Positions 51,780 through 61,437 are shown, counted from the first letter of the stretch. The stretch: DNA of 64,000 nucleotides from Macrobrachium rosenbergii (GCF_040412425.1 NC_089749.1:31288313-31352312); one strand, 5' to 3'. The notes: generated from the sequence alone by a model not told the origin. Numbers and translations are program-made.

Positions 51780-52189
51780 TTAAAGGGGTGGAGGGAACAA
51801 TTCAGCCGCCGCCTTTACGAATGCGTGGAGCCTCGTCTTCGGGTCATCAAAGTGGATTTTAAAATAGGCCACTGCCAAGTACCCGACTAAGTTGTACCTC
51901 CTACGGCCGTACCTATGCATCGTCTCACGAAGTTCCCTCCACCTCCTCTCAATAGTATTTGTATGAGCACCAGTTACTGGGTCCATAAAGTTCATGGAGT
52001 GATTGATGGTTAAGTGCACGTAGCCTTCATCCTTCAGGCAGTCATAAGCTCTCCAGCAATCAGATACAATAGTTGTCCTCAGTACAATGTAGTCCTTATA
52101 ACTAAGGTAGCAATTGACACAGGTAAGTGGCAAATTGCCCTTGGTTACAGGCTCAGAGGAGCGGGAGGTTCCGGGGGTGACGTCCGCCA
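51780..52189 (-). pseudogene. Truncated ISXO2/Merlin-like transposase, second copy
   Basis: A minus-strand frame ends at TAA beside 51,780. Its last 98 residues match the C-terminal half of the ISXO2-like domain: TTIVSDCWRAYDCL (second catalytic Asp), VHLTINHSMNFMDP, then THTNTIERRWRELR (catalytic Glu). The first catalytic Asp and the zinc-binding N-terminus are missing. The upstream part of the frame (possible ATG at 52,189) reads MADVTPGTSRSSEP and then CVNCYLSYKDY, unlike the intact copy; it may be a remnant of the first exon joined after deletion. It is only distantly similar to the transposase at 49,132-50,163, so it is a different subfamily rather than a recent duplicate. Not expected to be active. 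Confidence 0.8.
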
Positions 52190-52298
52190 TCGTGCTAGGT
52201 TGATGAGTGAGTAAACTGTGCCGGTGAACTGCACCGGAACAGGGTAGGAAGGATGAAGTTGGGGAGGCTAAAAGTGTATTTCTGCTTTCAGTTTTGGG

Positions 52299-52402
52299 GT
52301 GGTGGAACGGCGCTGCGTGCCTTATCCGCATTTTTTAAAATAATCTGGCAAGCTCGTATGCTCTGGCAAGCGGTAATATTGCGCTGCGTGCGCCAACCAC
52401 AG
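52299..52402 (+). repeat. Third copy of the 122-bp repeat
   Basis: GGCGCTGCGTGCCTTATCCG, then TCTGGCAAGCGGTAATATTG, then GCGTGCGCCAACCACAGG. It matches both tandem copies at 48,774-49,010 with about 80% identity, in the same orientation. Confidence 0.8.
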
Positions 52403-53016
52403 GGCTTACAAAATATGTAAAAAAGGTTTCTGTTAACGTCACTGAGAGAAAGTGGTAGCGAAACGTCCTGTAAGACCCTTCTCCTCCTACCCCATATACA
52501 TGCTTCAGGTGTCTGCCGACAAATATAAAGTAATTTTGTAAGTTATTTATGGTAAAATCATGTTGCGAAGAGACGTCAATATATTTGTGAACGGAAAAGT
52601 ACTGGAAGAAGGTTGTAGGCACAAGCTACAACAAATAGGAAACGGTTATAAAACAGTTGAGCAAAAGGAATACATGTAACTGAGTTTATGTATCCCCCAA
52701 ATTCTCTACCTGGGTGAAACGTAATGTTGGGGTAACGTTGCAACGTGATTGGTTGAGTACAGCCACCCGCCAAAAAACCCACCAACTACTCTCTCAGTTG
52801 GAGGCATTGGATGAACTGAAAGCTCCCCTGTAAGACCGCGCATACGTGACATGGCCTGGAATCAGCAGTAGTAGTGATATGTGAAAAGTGCCTTTGTAAC
52901 GGCTTGCGCTGTCCATTTATTCCCCCTTATTTTTACGCTTGTTTTTCGTGTTCCAAATGACATATATAACTGGAAATACAACAGTAAGTTGCCCAAACCT
53001 TTTCCCAAGTTATTTA

Positions 53017-53123
53017 CCCCACCCAGAACCCCAGATTCCCAACGGGTCCCCCTCACCGTGAGCTATTCTCGAAAGTGTTTCACCCACCCAGGACCCAGAT
53101 TCCCAACTGGTCCCCCTTACCGT
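53017..53123 (-). repeat. Inverted tandem pair of the GGGGGACCC module
   Basis: Two copies about 64 bases apart (CCCCACCCAGAACCCC, then TTCCCAACGGGTCCCCC; and CACCCAGGACCCAGATTCCC, then TGGTCCCCC). They are reverse complements of the units at 48,486-48,632. Confidence 0.75.
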
Positions 53124-53156
53124 CGGCTACAATTCTAAGGTAATTTTACAGCTTAA

Positions 53157-53264
53157 TTACAGCCGACGGACAAAATATTACTATAAATTCTTGTTCAGCA
53201 AGTAAAGTTCTATAGAAAAATGTCAACTGCCATAGCCTAGCCCACCGCGGACAGCCGGCTTAGA
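53157..53264 (+). repeat. Right inverted arm, about 108 bp
   Basis: Partner of 51,182-51,290. It is followed directly by CCTAATCTAACC and a longer CCTAA tract, while the left arm is preceded by CCTAATCTAGG. Both outer edges therefore abut telomere-like repeats in the same orientation. Confidence 0.8.
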
Positions 53265-53273
53265 TCTACCCTA

Positions 53274-53361
53274 ATCTAACCTATAACCTAACCTAACCTA
53301 ACCTAACCCAACCTAACCTAACTTAACCTATAACCTAACCCAACCTAACCTAACCTAACCT
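53274..53361. repeat. Degenerate CCTAA (TTAGG) interstitial tract
   Basis: About 17 units of AACCT with occasional TATAACC and AACCC variants. Confidence 0.9.
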
Positions 53362-54100
53362 AATGATTCACTGGCCACCATAATTAATGAGACTTTTTTT
53401 TCCTAGCCAAAATTGTGACTTTTTTTCTGTCACTTTTTTTCTTGTGACTATATTACCTGCCACCCCCATCCCCCTCTACAAATGCAACAGTTTGGGTGGC
53501 TGTCATTTGGAATTTGGTAGGGGGAAACGAAAACATGTGATGGATTGGTCTGGGATAGTAATTACAGGGATACTTCCTTACCTAAGCTGTTGATCTAATC
53601 ACCCATTGGTTTTGCTCCCCATCTCCACCCCTGAATCACCCTTAACCCTTGACAAAATACCTATATATGGCAGTTGTAAGGGCATCCTACCTGACCTAAA
53701 CTAACCTATAACCTAACCTAACCCAACTTAACCTATAACCTAACCCAACCTAACCTAACCAATGATTCACTGGCCACCATAATTAATGAGACTTTTTTTC
53801 CTAGCCAAAATTGTGACTTTTTTCTGTCACTTTTTTTTCTTGTGACTGTATTACCTGCCCCCCCCCCCCCTCTGCATATGCAACAGTTTGGGTGGCTGTC
53901 AATTGGAATTTGGAATTTGGAAGGGGGAAACAAAAACATGTGATGGATTGGTCTGGGATAGTAATTACAGGGATACTTCCTTACCTAAGCTGTTGATCTA
54001 ATCACACAATGGTTTTGCTCCCCATCTCCACCCCTGAATCACCCTTAACCCTTGACAAAATACCTGTATATGGCAGGTGTAAGGGCATCCTACCCTAACT
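53362..54100. repeat. 399-bp tandem duplication that includes a CCTAA tract
   Basis: AATGATTCACTGGCCACCAT begins at 53,362 and again at 53,761. The two copies are nearly identical through TTTGGGTGGCTGTCA, ATGTGATGGATTGGTCTGGG, GATACTTCCTTACCTAAGCT and AAGGGCATCCTACC. The copies are separated by CCTAA repeats (53,686-53,760). Differences are mostly homopolymer length changes, so the duplication is young. Confidence 0.93.
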
Positions 54101-54399
54101 GGGTGTAACCTAGGCTGTTGCATAACCAGATGCTTTGTCATTAATTGAGGCCATATAAAAAAGGAGCAAATTTAAAAAAAGAAATTTTTTGAGTGCTGTA
54201 AGCCAAGGTGAACCATTCGATGGGAATATTCTTGGTGGGCAGTGTTAAGTCCAGGATTAAACTTGGTAAAGTCGACCAGTGCAGACTCGGTTAAATCGAC
54301 TGTCCTTGAATATTCTATACATGCAATGATAGACCAAACAAAGGTCCTGACCTTGGCCACCTTTTCATGGTATTGCTAGTCATTATGGTATGTTATATA
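54101..54399. other. Noncoding stretch, nothing recognised
   Basis: No conserved frame or repeat partner seen. Confidence 0.5.
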
Positions 54400-54680
54400 C
54401 TGTACATTAACGATTGGGTGGAATTGTTTACATTTTAATAACGAGGAGGGGTAGAAATGGTATACATTTTAAGGTTAAGGTTGGGGGAAATAGTATCATT
54501 TTTTAGCATTGAGCATGGGAAAATTGTTTAAATTTCGCACTGAGGATTGAGGAAATAGCATAATTTTAAGATCGAGGTTGGGGGTATTATAAATATTGTA
54601 ACACTGAAGATGGGAGAAATCTTATCAATTGTTTTTGTTGAGGCTAGGGCAAATTTTATACTTGTTAGCCACTAGCATGG
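54400..54680. repeat. Degenerate minisatellite of about 36 bp, left part
   Basis: Theme (ACATTTTAAcattGAGGATGGGGAAAT.GTAT) seen as TACATTTTAAGGTTAAGGTT, TAGCATTGAGCATGGGAAAA, ACTGAGGATTGAGGAAATAG and ACTGAAGATGGGAGAAATCT. The same theme resumes at about 57,965, on the other side of the Gypsy insertion. Confidence 0.65.
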
Positions 54681-54687
54681 GAGAAGC

Positions 54688-57060
54688 ATGTACATTCAAC
54701 ACATGGTAAAGAGGTCCAATGGTTTATGGAGGCCCTGCGGGGACTATCGGTGCTTAAGTTTACTGACAACACCAGACCACTATCCCCTCCCAAACATGAA
54801 AGACCTGACGGGCGCCCTCCACGGCGCGAAGATTTCCTCCAAGATGGACCTGCTGAAGTCATACTTCCAAGTCCCTGTGCATCCCGACGACGTCCCAAAG
54901 ACTGCCATCATCACGCCCTTCGGGACTTATACATTTTCCTATTCCACCTTCGGTCTCAGGAACGTAGGTGCCACATTCCAGCGCCTGATGGACACCATCT
55001 TGGGGGATCTGCCTTTTTGCATTTGCTACGTCGACGACATCCTCATCTTTTCCAGGTCCCCAGAGGAACACCTTCACCACGTCCGCGCAGTCCTGGAATG
55101 TCTGCAGGAGAGCGGACTAGTCATCAGGTTCGACAAATGCATTTTCGGCACAGAAAACATAACTTCCTCAGGCACAAGATTTCCCCAGCAGGACTGCGCC
55201 CCATGGCCTGTAAAGTAAAAGCTAAAGAGAATTTCCTGAAACCACAAAGCATCAAGGCCCTTCAGGAGTTTTTCGGGATGATAAACTAGTACCGACATTT
55301 CATCCCAGGCGTCACCCGCACTATGTGCCCCCTGACATCAATCCTGAAGGGAAAGCCAAAAACACTTACCTGGGAGGATCCGCAGCAGCAGGCATTCATA
55401 GAAACAAAGACAGCCCTCGCCAGTGCCACTACCTTGACTCACCACAACCCCGCAGCTGCCCTCAGACTGGCAACGGACGCCAGCAACATCGCCTGCGGCG
55501 CAGTACTTGAGCAACTAGTGAGCGGCACCCCCCAACCCTTGGCCTTCTTCAGCCACAAGTTTTTGCCAGCTGAGACCTGCTACAGCGCCTTCAACAGGGA
55601 GCTGCTGGCTATCTACCAGGCTGTGAGACACTTCAAGTACTGCTGGAGGGGACCGAATTCATGATCCTAACAGATCAAAACCCTTAGTGCACGCATTTGC
55701 AAAGCCGGGAGATGCGTGGTCTGCAAGGCAACAGCAACACCTGACCGCCATCTCCGAATTCGGGTGCACCATCAACTACGTCCCTGGCAGGAAGAACCCA
55801 GTAGCCGACGCCCTGTCGAGAGTAGAAATCAATTCTCTTCACCTCAGCATCGACTACGAAGACCTGGCAAAAGAACAAGCAGCAGACCCAGAGACGGCAG
55901 CCCATAGAACTGCAGTGACAGCTCTTAAGTGGGTAAACGGGCCCTTAGGAAACTCGAACACAACTCTCCTCTGCGACACCAGCCCAGGCCAGCCCCGTCC
56001 CCTAGTACCTGCTTCGAGGAGGAAGAAGGCGTTCGACATAGTCCACGGTCTCTCCCATCTGTCGGCGCGCAACGGCGCTCCTCATGACTGACAAGTTTGT
56101 CTGGCATGGCATCAACAAGGACGTCCGACAGTGGGCATGGAGCTGCATCCCATGCCAGGCGAGCAAAACATCCCAGCACACAGAATCCAGAGTCGGCGAC
56201 TTCCCCCAGCCTCGTCGGCGCTTTGGCCACATCCACATCAACGTCATCGGTCCTCTTCCTCAGTCGGGAGGAGCCAGATACCTCCTGACAATCATAGACC
56301 GCTCCACCCGCTGGCCTGAAGCAACCCGCATGGAGGAGGCATCAACAGCATCATGCACAGAGGCCCTCCTCTCCAGTTGGATGAGCTGTTTCGGAGTGCC
56401 AGACAGCATCACAGGAGTCCAGCCTTCCTGTCAGAGCTCTGGGTCTCCTTGGCATGCCTGATGGGTACAACACTACACAGCACAAGGGCCTACAACCCGC
56501 AGCGAACGGCATGGTCGAGAGGGCACACTCCTTTCTTAAGGCAGCTCTCATGGCACGTTGCACCGACGAGAGGCGGAAGGCACAGCTCCCCTGGGCCATG
56601 CTGGGTCTCTGCACCGCACCAAAAGCAAGTGGCGACGCCTCCCCTTCTGAGAAAGTCTATGGGGAGACACTGGCTGTTCCCGGAGAATTTTTCCCGCCGT
56701 CGGCCGACGGCACTGACAACCCCTTCCCGAGGTTGAGGGAACTCGCACAGAAGTTCGTGCCCTGCCATAAGACCTTCACCAACAGAACCACCACCTACAG
56801 CCCTGCCGCTTTAGACTCCTGTACCTACGTCTTCGTCAGGGTGGTGGACCGTTGACCGCCCTTGACCAGACCCCACAGGGGGCCCCACTGAGTCATCAGG
56901 CAGGCCGCCGAGGCATTACCCCCTTGACATCCGTGGACGGGAAGGTTGGGTCACCATTGACAAGTTGAAGCTGGCATTCCTGTTGGACAGCGAAGTACGC
57001 GAGGAGGCAGGCAGGCGCCCCAGAGTTCCCCCTCAGTAGGCCCCCCGCAGACACATCCGC
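54688..57060 (+). pseudogene. Ty3/Gypsy-type LTR retrotransposon pol fragment, multiply broken
   Basis: Domains in order. Reverse transcriptase at 54,700-55,160: WRPCGDYRCLSLLTTPDHYP, SSKMDLLKSYFQVPVHPDD, FSYSTFGLRNVGATFQRLMD and the YVDD box at 55,027-55,038. RNase H at 55,320-55,850: LATDASNIACGAVLE, FNRELLAIYQAVRHF, then NYVPGRKNPVADALSR. Integrase at 56,030-56,560: HGLSHLS and CIPCQASK of the zinc finger, GARYLLTIIDRSTRWPEATR, NGMVERAHSFLKAAL. A GPY/F-like tail runs to about 57,060. Frame changes occur near 55,160-55,200, 55,680, 56,080 and 56,400-56,450, and a stop lies at 55,287. The expected first integrase Asp is Asn (HINVIGPLP), and the second catalytic block is scrambled by a frame change. 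Gag, protease and the 5' LTR are absent. Dead copy. GC content is much higher than in the surroundings. Confidence 0.93.
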
Positions 57061-57197
57061 TCCTCCCCCCACCAAAGCGGGGTCCGGGGTGGCCCAGGGG
57101 ACACACCAAGCCAAGCCCAGATGTCGGTTTCACCCCACGCCCACAGTTCTCCAGGAGTAGGGGCCCACTCCAGCTACCTCAGCGGTTGCGTGATTAG

Positions 57198-57561
57198 TGT
57201 TGTTTCATCCAATAATTGCTCCTCTAATTATTGTCTTGTGGGGAAGTATTTGTAAGGGTGTCAAATCGCCTCTCCATTTTGTTGTTTCGCTCCTCATCAC
57301 GTTATATATGTTATTTGTTATTATTTCAGATTCTTTATGTATCTCATTGTATGCATCATTGTACGGATTTTCCGCTGATATATATATCTGCCTTTTACAT
57401 GGTCTGCAACGCATTATATATGTCTTTTTATGCCTGTTAACAAACACAAATTCTGTATGGACGCAATGGGGGACCACAGGTTGCCTGCTACCTTTCCGTC
57501 CACTTTCCGCATTATAAACACCTGTCGAGAACAATAAAGAATCAGTCTTTCACTTCTGACA
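57198..57561 (+). mobile_element. Candidate 3' LTR of the Gypsy fragment
   Basis: The 364-base interval begins TGTTG and ends CTGACA, with AATAAA at 57,533-57,538 close to its 3' end, the usual U3-R-U5 order. No second LTR exists in the window to confirm the limits, and no clear polypurine tract precedes it. Confidence 0.35.
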
Positions 57562-57585
57562 TTTCTTGAACATCACACTCCAGAT

Positions 57586-57720
57586 AATTGTTTCAATGCA
57601 ACTGCGAGGTTTTCCTCCTGTTATACCTTCAAAACCACCTTTACTCTCAATGTCCATTTCAGCGCTTAATGACCTCATAGGTCCCAACGCTTGGCCTTTG
57701 GACTAAATTTTATATTCCAA
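57586..57720 (+). mobile_element. SINE-like repeat, family A, copy 2 (3' part)
   Basis: CAACTGCGAGGTTTTCCTCC, then TCAGCGCTTAATGACCTCAT and GGACTAAATTTTATATTCC, matching 14,870-15,000. It lies immediately after the candidate LTR. A weaker echo of the same sequence (AACTGTGGGATTTTCTCTCG) follows at about 57,797. Confidence 0.75.
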
Positions 57721-57964
57721 TCCCTTTACTACCATTCCCGTTTCATTTCTTCAGTTTTGCTGTCCATCCTATCTGAATATTATTTTTTTGTATAACTGTG
57801 GGATTTTCTCTCGGTTCCGTCTTCAGGTCCTTTTACTTCTCGTTTATTTTCTAGGTCTCTTTATCATGCTATCTAACCACTCCAACTCCCTCTTCCCACT
57901 CACTTAAGCCCCAGTACTTGGCTTGAACGCCAGACTTTCATAAAATCCAATTAAATAAGGAACG

Positions 57965-58783
57965 ACGGGAAATTGCATTACACTTTGATATTGAGGATAT
58001 GGAAATTGTATGCATTTTAATATTGAGGATGGGAGAAATCTTATACAATTTAATATGGAGAAAGGGGAAACGGTATAATCTTTAGCAATAAGCATAAGGA
58101 CGAAGGAAACCGTATACATCTTTAACAGTGAAACAGAGGAAAAGCTGTATACTTTCAGCACTGTGAATGGGGCGATTTGCATACATTTCAACTTCGTTAA
58201 TGTGATACTTCTAGTATTTGTTGAGTATGGTAAATCGTATACTGTTTAACAGCCACAGATGGGACATCGTATATATTAGCATTGAGCATAGGTAAATCGT
58301 ATGCTTTTTAACAATTGTGATAGGGGATGGGAACAGTGTGTCCATTTTCACACTGAGGGCAGAGGACTGAATGAAACAGATACTGTACCATGGAGGATGA
58401 GGGAAAGTTATTTGTGTTTTAACATGGAGATCTATGGGGAGTCGTTCCTTTTGACAGTGAGGCTTAGAGAGCTCTCAGAAATTTTATCAAGGACAACGGG
58501 GAAATCGTACAAATTCTGATTCTAACAGTGATGGTAATCTTGCATATTTAACATTGAGGATGGGGCAGATCGTATTAATTTTAGCAATGAGGATAATTAA
58601 GTCGTATACTTTTTTAACATTGTAGATAGCAACAGTCCTGTAAATTTTAACATAAAAGATGGGAGTAGTCATTTTTTAACACGTGGATGTGGGACATATA
58701 TACTTAACATGTAGATGAAGGAAGCAGATATCTTAACACTGAGGATGGGGAAATCATAGACATTTTGACGTAGAGGACCTAGA

Positions 58784-58787
<4 letters not shown>
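57965..58787. repeat. Degenerate minisatellite of about 36 bp, right part
   Basis: Repeated theme TTTTAATATTGAGGATGGGA, AACACTGAGGATGGGGAAAT, AGCATTGAGCATAGGTAAAT, with about 20 diverged units. It continues the array at 54,400-54,680. Confidence 0.7.
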
Positions 58788-58858
<71 letters not shown>

Positions 58859-58950
58859 GAAATACTGTTTCTCGGTCCTCTACGTCAAAATGTCTACGAC
58901 TTCCCCATCCTCAGTGTTAGAATATCTGCTTCCTTCATCTACATGTCAAG
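58702..58950. repeat. Long hairpin around (TA)n
   Basis: The left arm (58,702-58,787) and right arm (58,857-58,950) are inverted copies (ACATGTAGATGAAGGAAGCA; ACATTTTGACGTAGAGGACC) with about 90% identity. They are separated only by about 34 TA units (58,788-58,856), giving a near-perfect extrusion-prone palindrome. The arms are themselves minisatellite units. Confidence 0.9.
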
Positions 58951-60037
58951 TACATGTGTTTTGCCCTTGAACAAGGTCAGATAGGGTCATAATCTCCTAC
59001 TACATCTGTTTTAAGAACAATGTCATATCATCTTAAATCCCTGAGATCCTCCGGTAGCAGTGGCCAGCATTGGGTCAGCACATTCTTTCCATCTCATCGA
59101 CTCTTCTCCCTGTATCTATCCTCGGACAAAGGCCTACTGGAATAAAACACCGAGATACAAAACTAGACTTTATTTGCAAATTTAACAAAAGCATTTCAGC
59201 GAAAACTACGGTCACAAAATAGTGTGACTCACACCCCATGAAAATGGAAGTCATAACTAGAGGAGACTCAGACTCACAATCAATCGAATTAATGATTCTA
59301 GACCAACCAAAACTAGTGACTAACATCCTGGTCACCAAACAAAATAAACAGGTCATAATTATTCTAGACCAAAATAAATGTCATATTGCATGTGAAAAGA
59401 GCACCTCTTCCAAAATATCCGTCCTCCCAGGATGAACCCAGAATTCCTGTTAAATCAGAAACATATCATATATTAAAACCTGAAATGGTGTATAAAAAAG
59501 AAATAGATACTTAAACGGAAAAATGCATAATGGAGAACAGAGGAGTTTCACTGCAACACAAAGTGGGTATTCCACATAATGTCTGAAAAGATATAACTGT
59601 TAATGAGCTATCTTACTCACATTCTATGGCTGCATGTAACCGTTTCTCACAGTGGCTGTTCTTATCCACTAACACTGCTCAAAGAGTGAATCACACCAGC
59701 CACAAATCGAAGTGAATAGCCATTATATGTTCCTCTCATAATATTAGAGAGTGCACACATGTACACACTCACTTAATAGCCCCTCCCCGGAAGTGTGATG
59801 ACACCGGTTCAATGTTCAAAGGATCACAACACTTCCATCAATCTGTCACATTGTCTCCATGCATTTTGGCCATGATCAGAAGGCACAAATGAATGCGTCA
59901 GATACCTGCTGTATCTAACTGCAGAAACCACCAACGTCAACATAAATGCCTCCTGCACCAGATATACCTTTTCACAGGCCAGCGCATAGTTCGCTAAAAG
60001 TCTTAATACATACATCCCGCATCCACGTGTTAAAAAT
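58951..60037. other. Noncoding stretch, nothing recognised
   Basis: No conserved frame or repeat partner seen. Confidence 0.5.
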
Positions 60038-60200
60038 ATGATTCTGTGTAAAAGGGAGTCAGAGACATGGGCATTTGGATAACGAAGGCTGCCTGTCATC
60101 CACAGGGATGGAGTGCTGCGGGAAGTTACATAAAGTATATTTGGTATAGGTACAAAGTAGTGGGATAGGACAATAAATCGTGGGTGGATTTTGGAATGTT
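60038..60200. repeat. Direct repeat of about 160 bp, copy 1
   Basis: TGATTCTGTGTAAAAGGGAG, then GGCTGCCTGTCATCCACAGG, then AAGTAGTGGGATAGGA and GGATTTTGGAATGTT. It recurs 964 bases downstream at 61,002-61,164 with about 80% identity. The candidate small gene lies between the two copies. A C12 run follows. Confidence 0.8.
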
Positions 60201-60255
60201 CCCCCCCCCCACCCCTTTTATTATGTTGTGTCTTCAAGAGATGGTGATTTCATCG

Positions 60256-60261
60256 TTTATT
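60256..60261 (-). terminator. Poly(A) signal AATAAA for the candidate small gene
   Basis: AATAAA on the minus strand, 163 bases past the predicted stop codon, a usual distance for a short 3' UTR. Confidence 0.4.
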
Positions 60262-60423
60262 TTACCAAGGGCATGTCACACGGAATGTTTGTACGACGGC
60301 GTTTGCCAAGCAAAAAGGCTATAGACAGTGAGGGGGGCTAGTTAATGGACGCTCTTAGCTTATGTTGACAGCAAATAAGTAAACTGGGGTGTTAAACAAT
60401 CGTACACGGTAAACCCTCATCTC

Positions 60424-60491
60424 TTACTCCAGGGAGTCATTCAACATATCATCATCATCTAGGGCATCTGGAGGATTCGGCGATGAAATGT
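60424..60491 (-). CDS. Candidate micropeptide gene, exon 2
   Basis: The exon begins right after the acceptor TTCTTTTCCCTCTTCAG (AG at 60,493-60,492) and ends with TAA at 60,426-60,424. Joined to exon 1 (one leftover base) it reads N, ISSPNPPDALDDDDMLNDSLE, stop. The C-terminal half is strongly acidic (DALDDDD) and there is no membrane segment. The whole predicted peptide is 32 residues. I do not recognise the family. The exon is too short for ordinary ORF finding; the support is structural (splice sites, phase, poly(A) signal), not homology. Confidence 0.45.
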
Positions 60492-60626
60492 CTGAAGAGG
60501 GAAAAGAATATAATCATTTAAAAAATAATAAGATAAATACGTATTATCGCCTTTATTGTTTCATCGTTAATGATATTACTATCATTATTATTATTGCTAC
60601 TAAGAAGGAATTGTATAAGTACTCAC
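60492..60626 (-). other. Predicted 135-base intron of the small gene
   Basis: Starts GTGAGTACTT and ends TTCTTTTCCCTCTTCAG on the minus strand: both match consensus well and the pyrimidine tract is strong. AT-rich interior, including AATAATAATAATGATAG. Unspliced, the frame would continue for 24 codons with a hydrophobic FLVAIIIMIVISL stretch and stop. Confidence 0.5.
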
Positions 60627-60657
60627 TATTGTAGGCGAAATCGACCTGCTTCTCCAT
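60627..60657 (-). CDS. Candidate micropeptide gene, exon 1
   Basis: ATG at 60,657-60,655, then MEKQVDFAYN plus one base, followed by the donor A|GTGAGT. An in-frame TGA lies nine bases upstream of the ATG (60,669-60,667), so the frame cannot extend 5' within this exon. The ATG context is weak (T at -3, G at +4). A TATA-like box sits 75-83 bases upstream. Function unknown. Confidence 0.45.
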
Positions 60658-60703
60658 CAAGACTTGTCAGAACTTGAACACCTTTCACAGTAGCAGTTAG
60701 ACA

Positions 60704-60760
60704 CTAGAACCTTCCAAACTTCCTTCTCGGGCTTTTTATTGGCATTAGAAGGAAGTGGGG
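60704..60760 (-). promoter_or_regulatory. Putative promoter of the small gene
   Basis: On the minus strand: a GC-rich TCCCGCCCCACTTCC, then CCAAT merging into AATAAAAAG (60,732-60,740) as a TATA-like box. A start near 60,705-60,710 would be about 30 bases downstream and leave a 5' UTR of about 50 bases. AATAAAAAG is not a strict TATA box. Confidence 0.35.
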
Positions 60761-61001
60761 CGGGATAGGTGTAAGAGGGAAGTTGGTGGGTGTGTGGTTA
60801 AGAACTTATGAAACAATAAAATAAAAAGTTTCAAAGTATATGGAAAAAACTTTTATGAGGTATAAGGGGATGTAAAAAAAAATGGACAAATCAACAGAGG
60901 GGTAATGTGAAGGATACATGATTTGGAAGAAAAGATAAAAAAATAATAGGTTAATCATTTTAATGATTAAAACGAAACATGTTTTAGAATGCAGGAGAGT
61001 G

Positions 61002-61164
61002 CTTGATTTAGTGTGGAAAAGAGTGAGACGAGGCCTCTTGAAATATTAATGGCTGCCTATTACCTACGGGGATGTATTGCTACGAGAAGTTAAGTGAAGT
61101 GTATTTTGTATATGTATAAAGTAGTGGGATAGGATGATACGTCATGGATGGAGTTTGGAATGTT
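61002..61164. repeat. Direct repeat of about 160 bp, copy 2
   Basis: TTGATTTAGTGTGGAAAAGA, then GGCTGCCTATTACCTACGGG, then AAGTAGTGGGATAGGA and GGAGTTTGGAATGTT. Partner of 60,038-60,200. Confidence 0.8.
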
Positions 61165-61437
61165 TCGAGTTAAAGGAAAATATAAGACTGATGGGTTAAA
61201 AAAAAAAAAAAAGCATGACAAGAGTTAGCAAGAGAAGAAACTTGAGAATAAACGTGATCGGGAGTGAGTTTATGGTGATAAACGGTAATCTGTTAACATC
61301 GCTCTCCTTATTTTGAAAAGTACTGTTAATTTGAAACTCTTCGAGAGAGTAGTGGATAACTGACACCAAAGAAAGTCGGTGCAATGTATAAATACGGAAG
61401 AGTCAATGGGAAAAGTAGATCAGTAGGAAAACTGTCC
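61165..61437. other. Noncoding spacer before the second satellite
   Basis: Contains an A14 run near 61,199; nothing else recognised. Confidence 0.5.

Noticed and set aside
60704..60715. Heat-shock-element-like GGAAGGTTCTAG near the small gene start
   Set aside because: Only about two units match and it would overlap the predicted start site rather than lie upstream.
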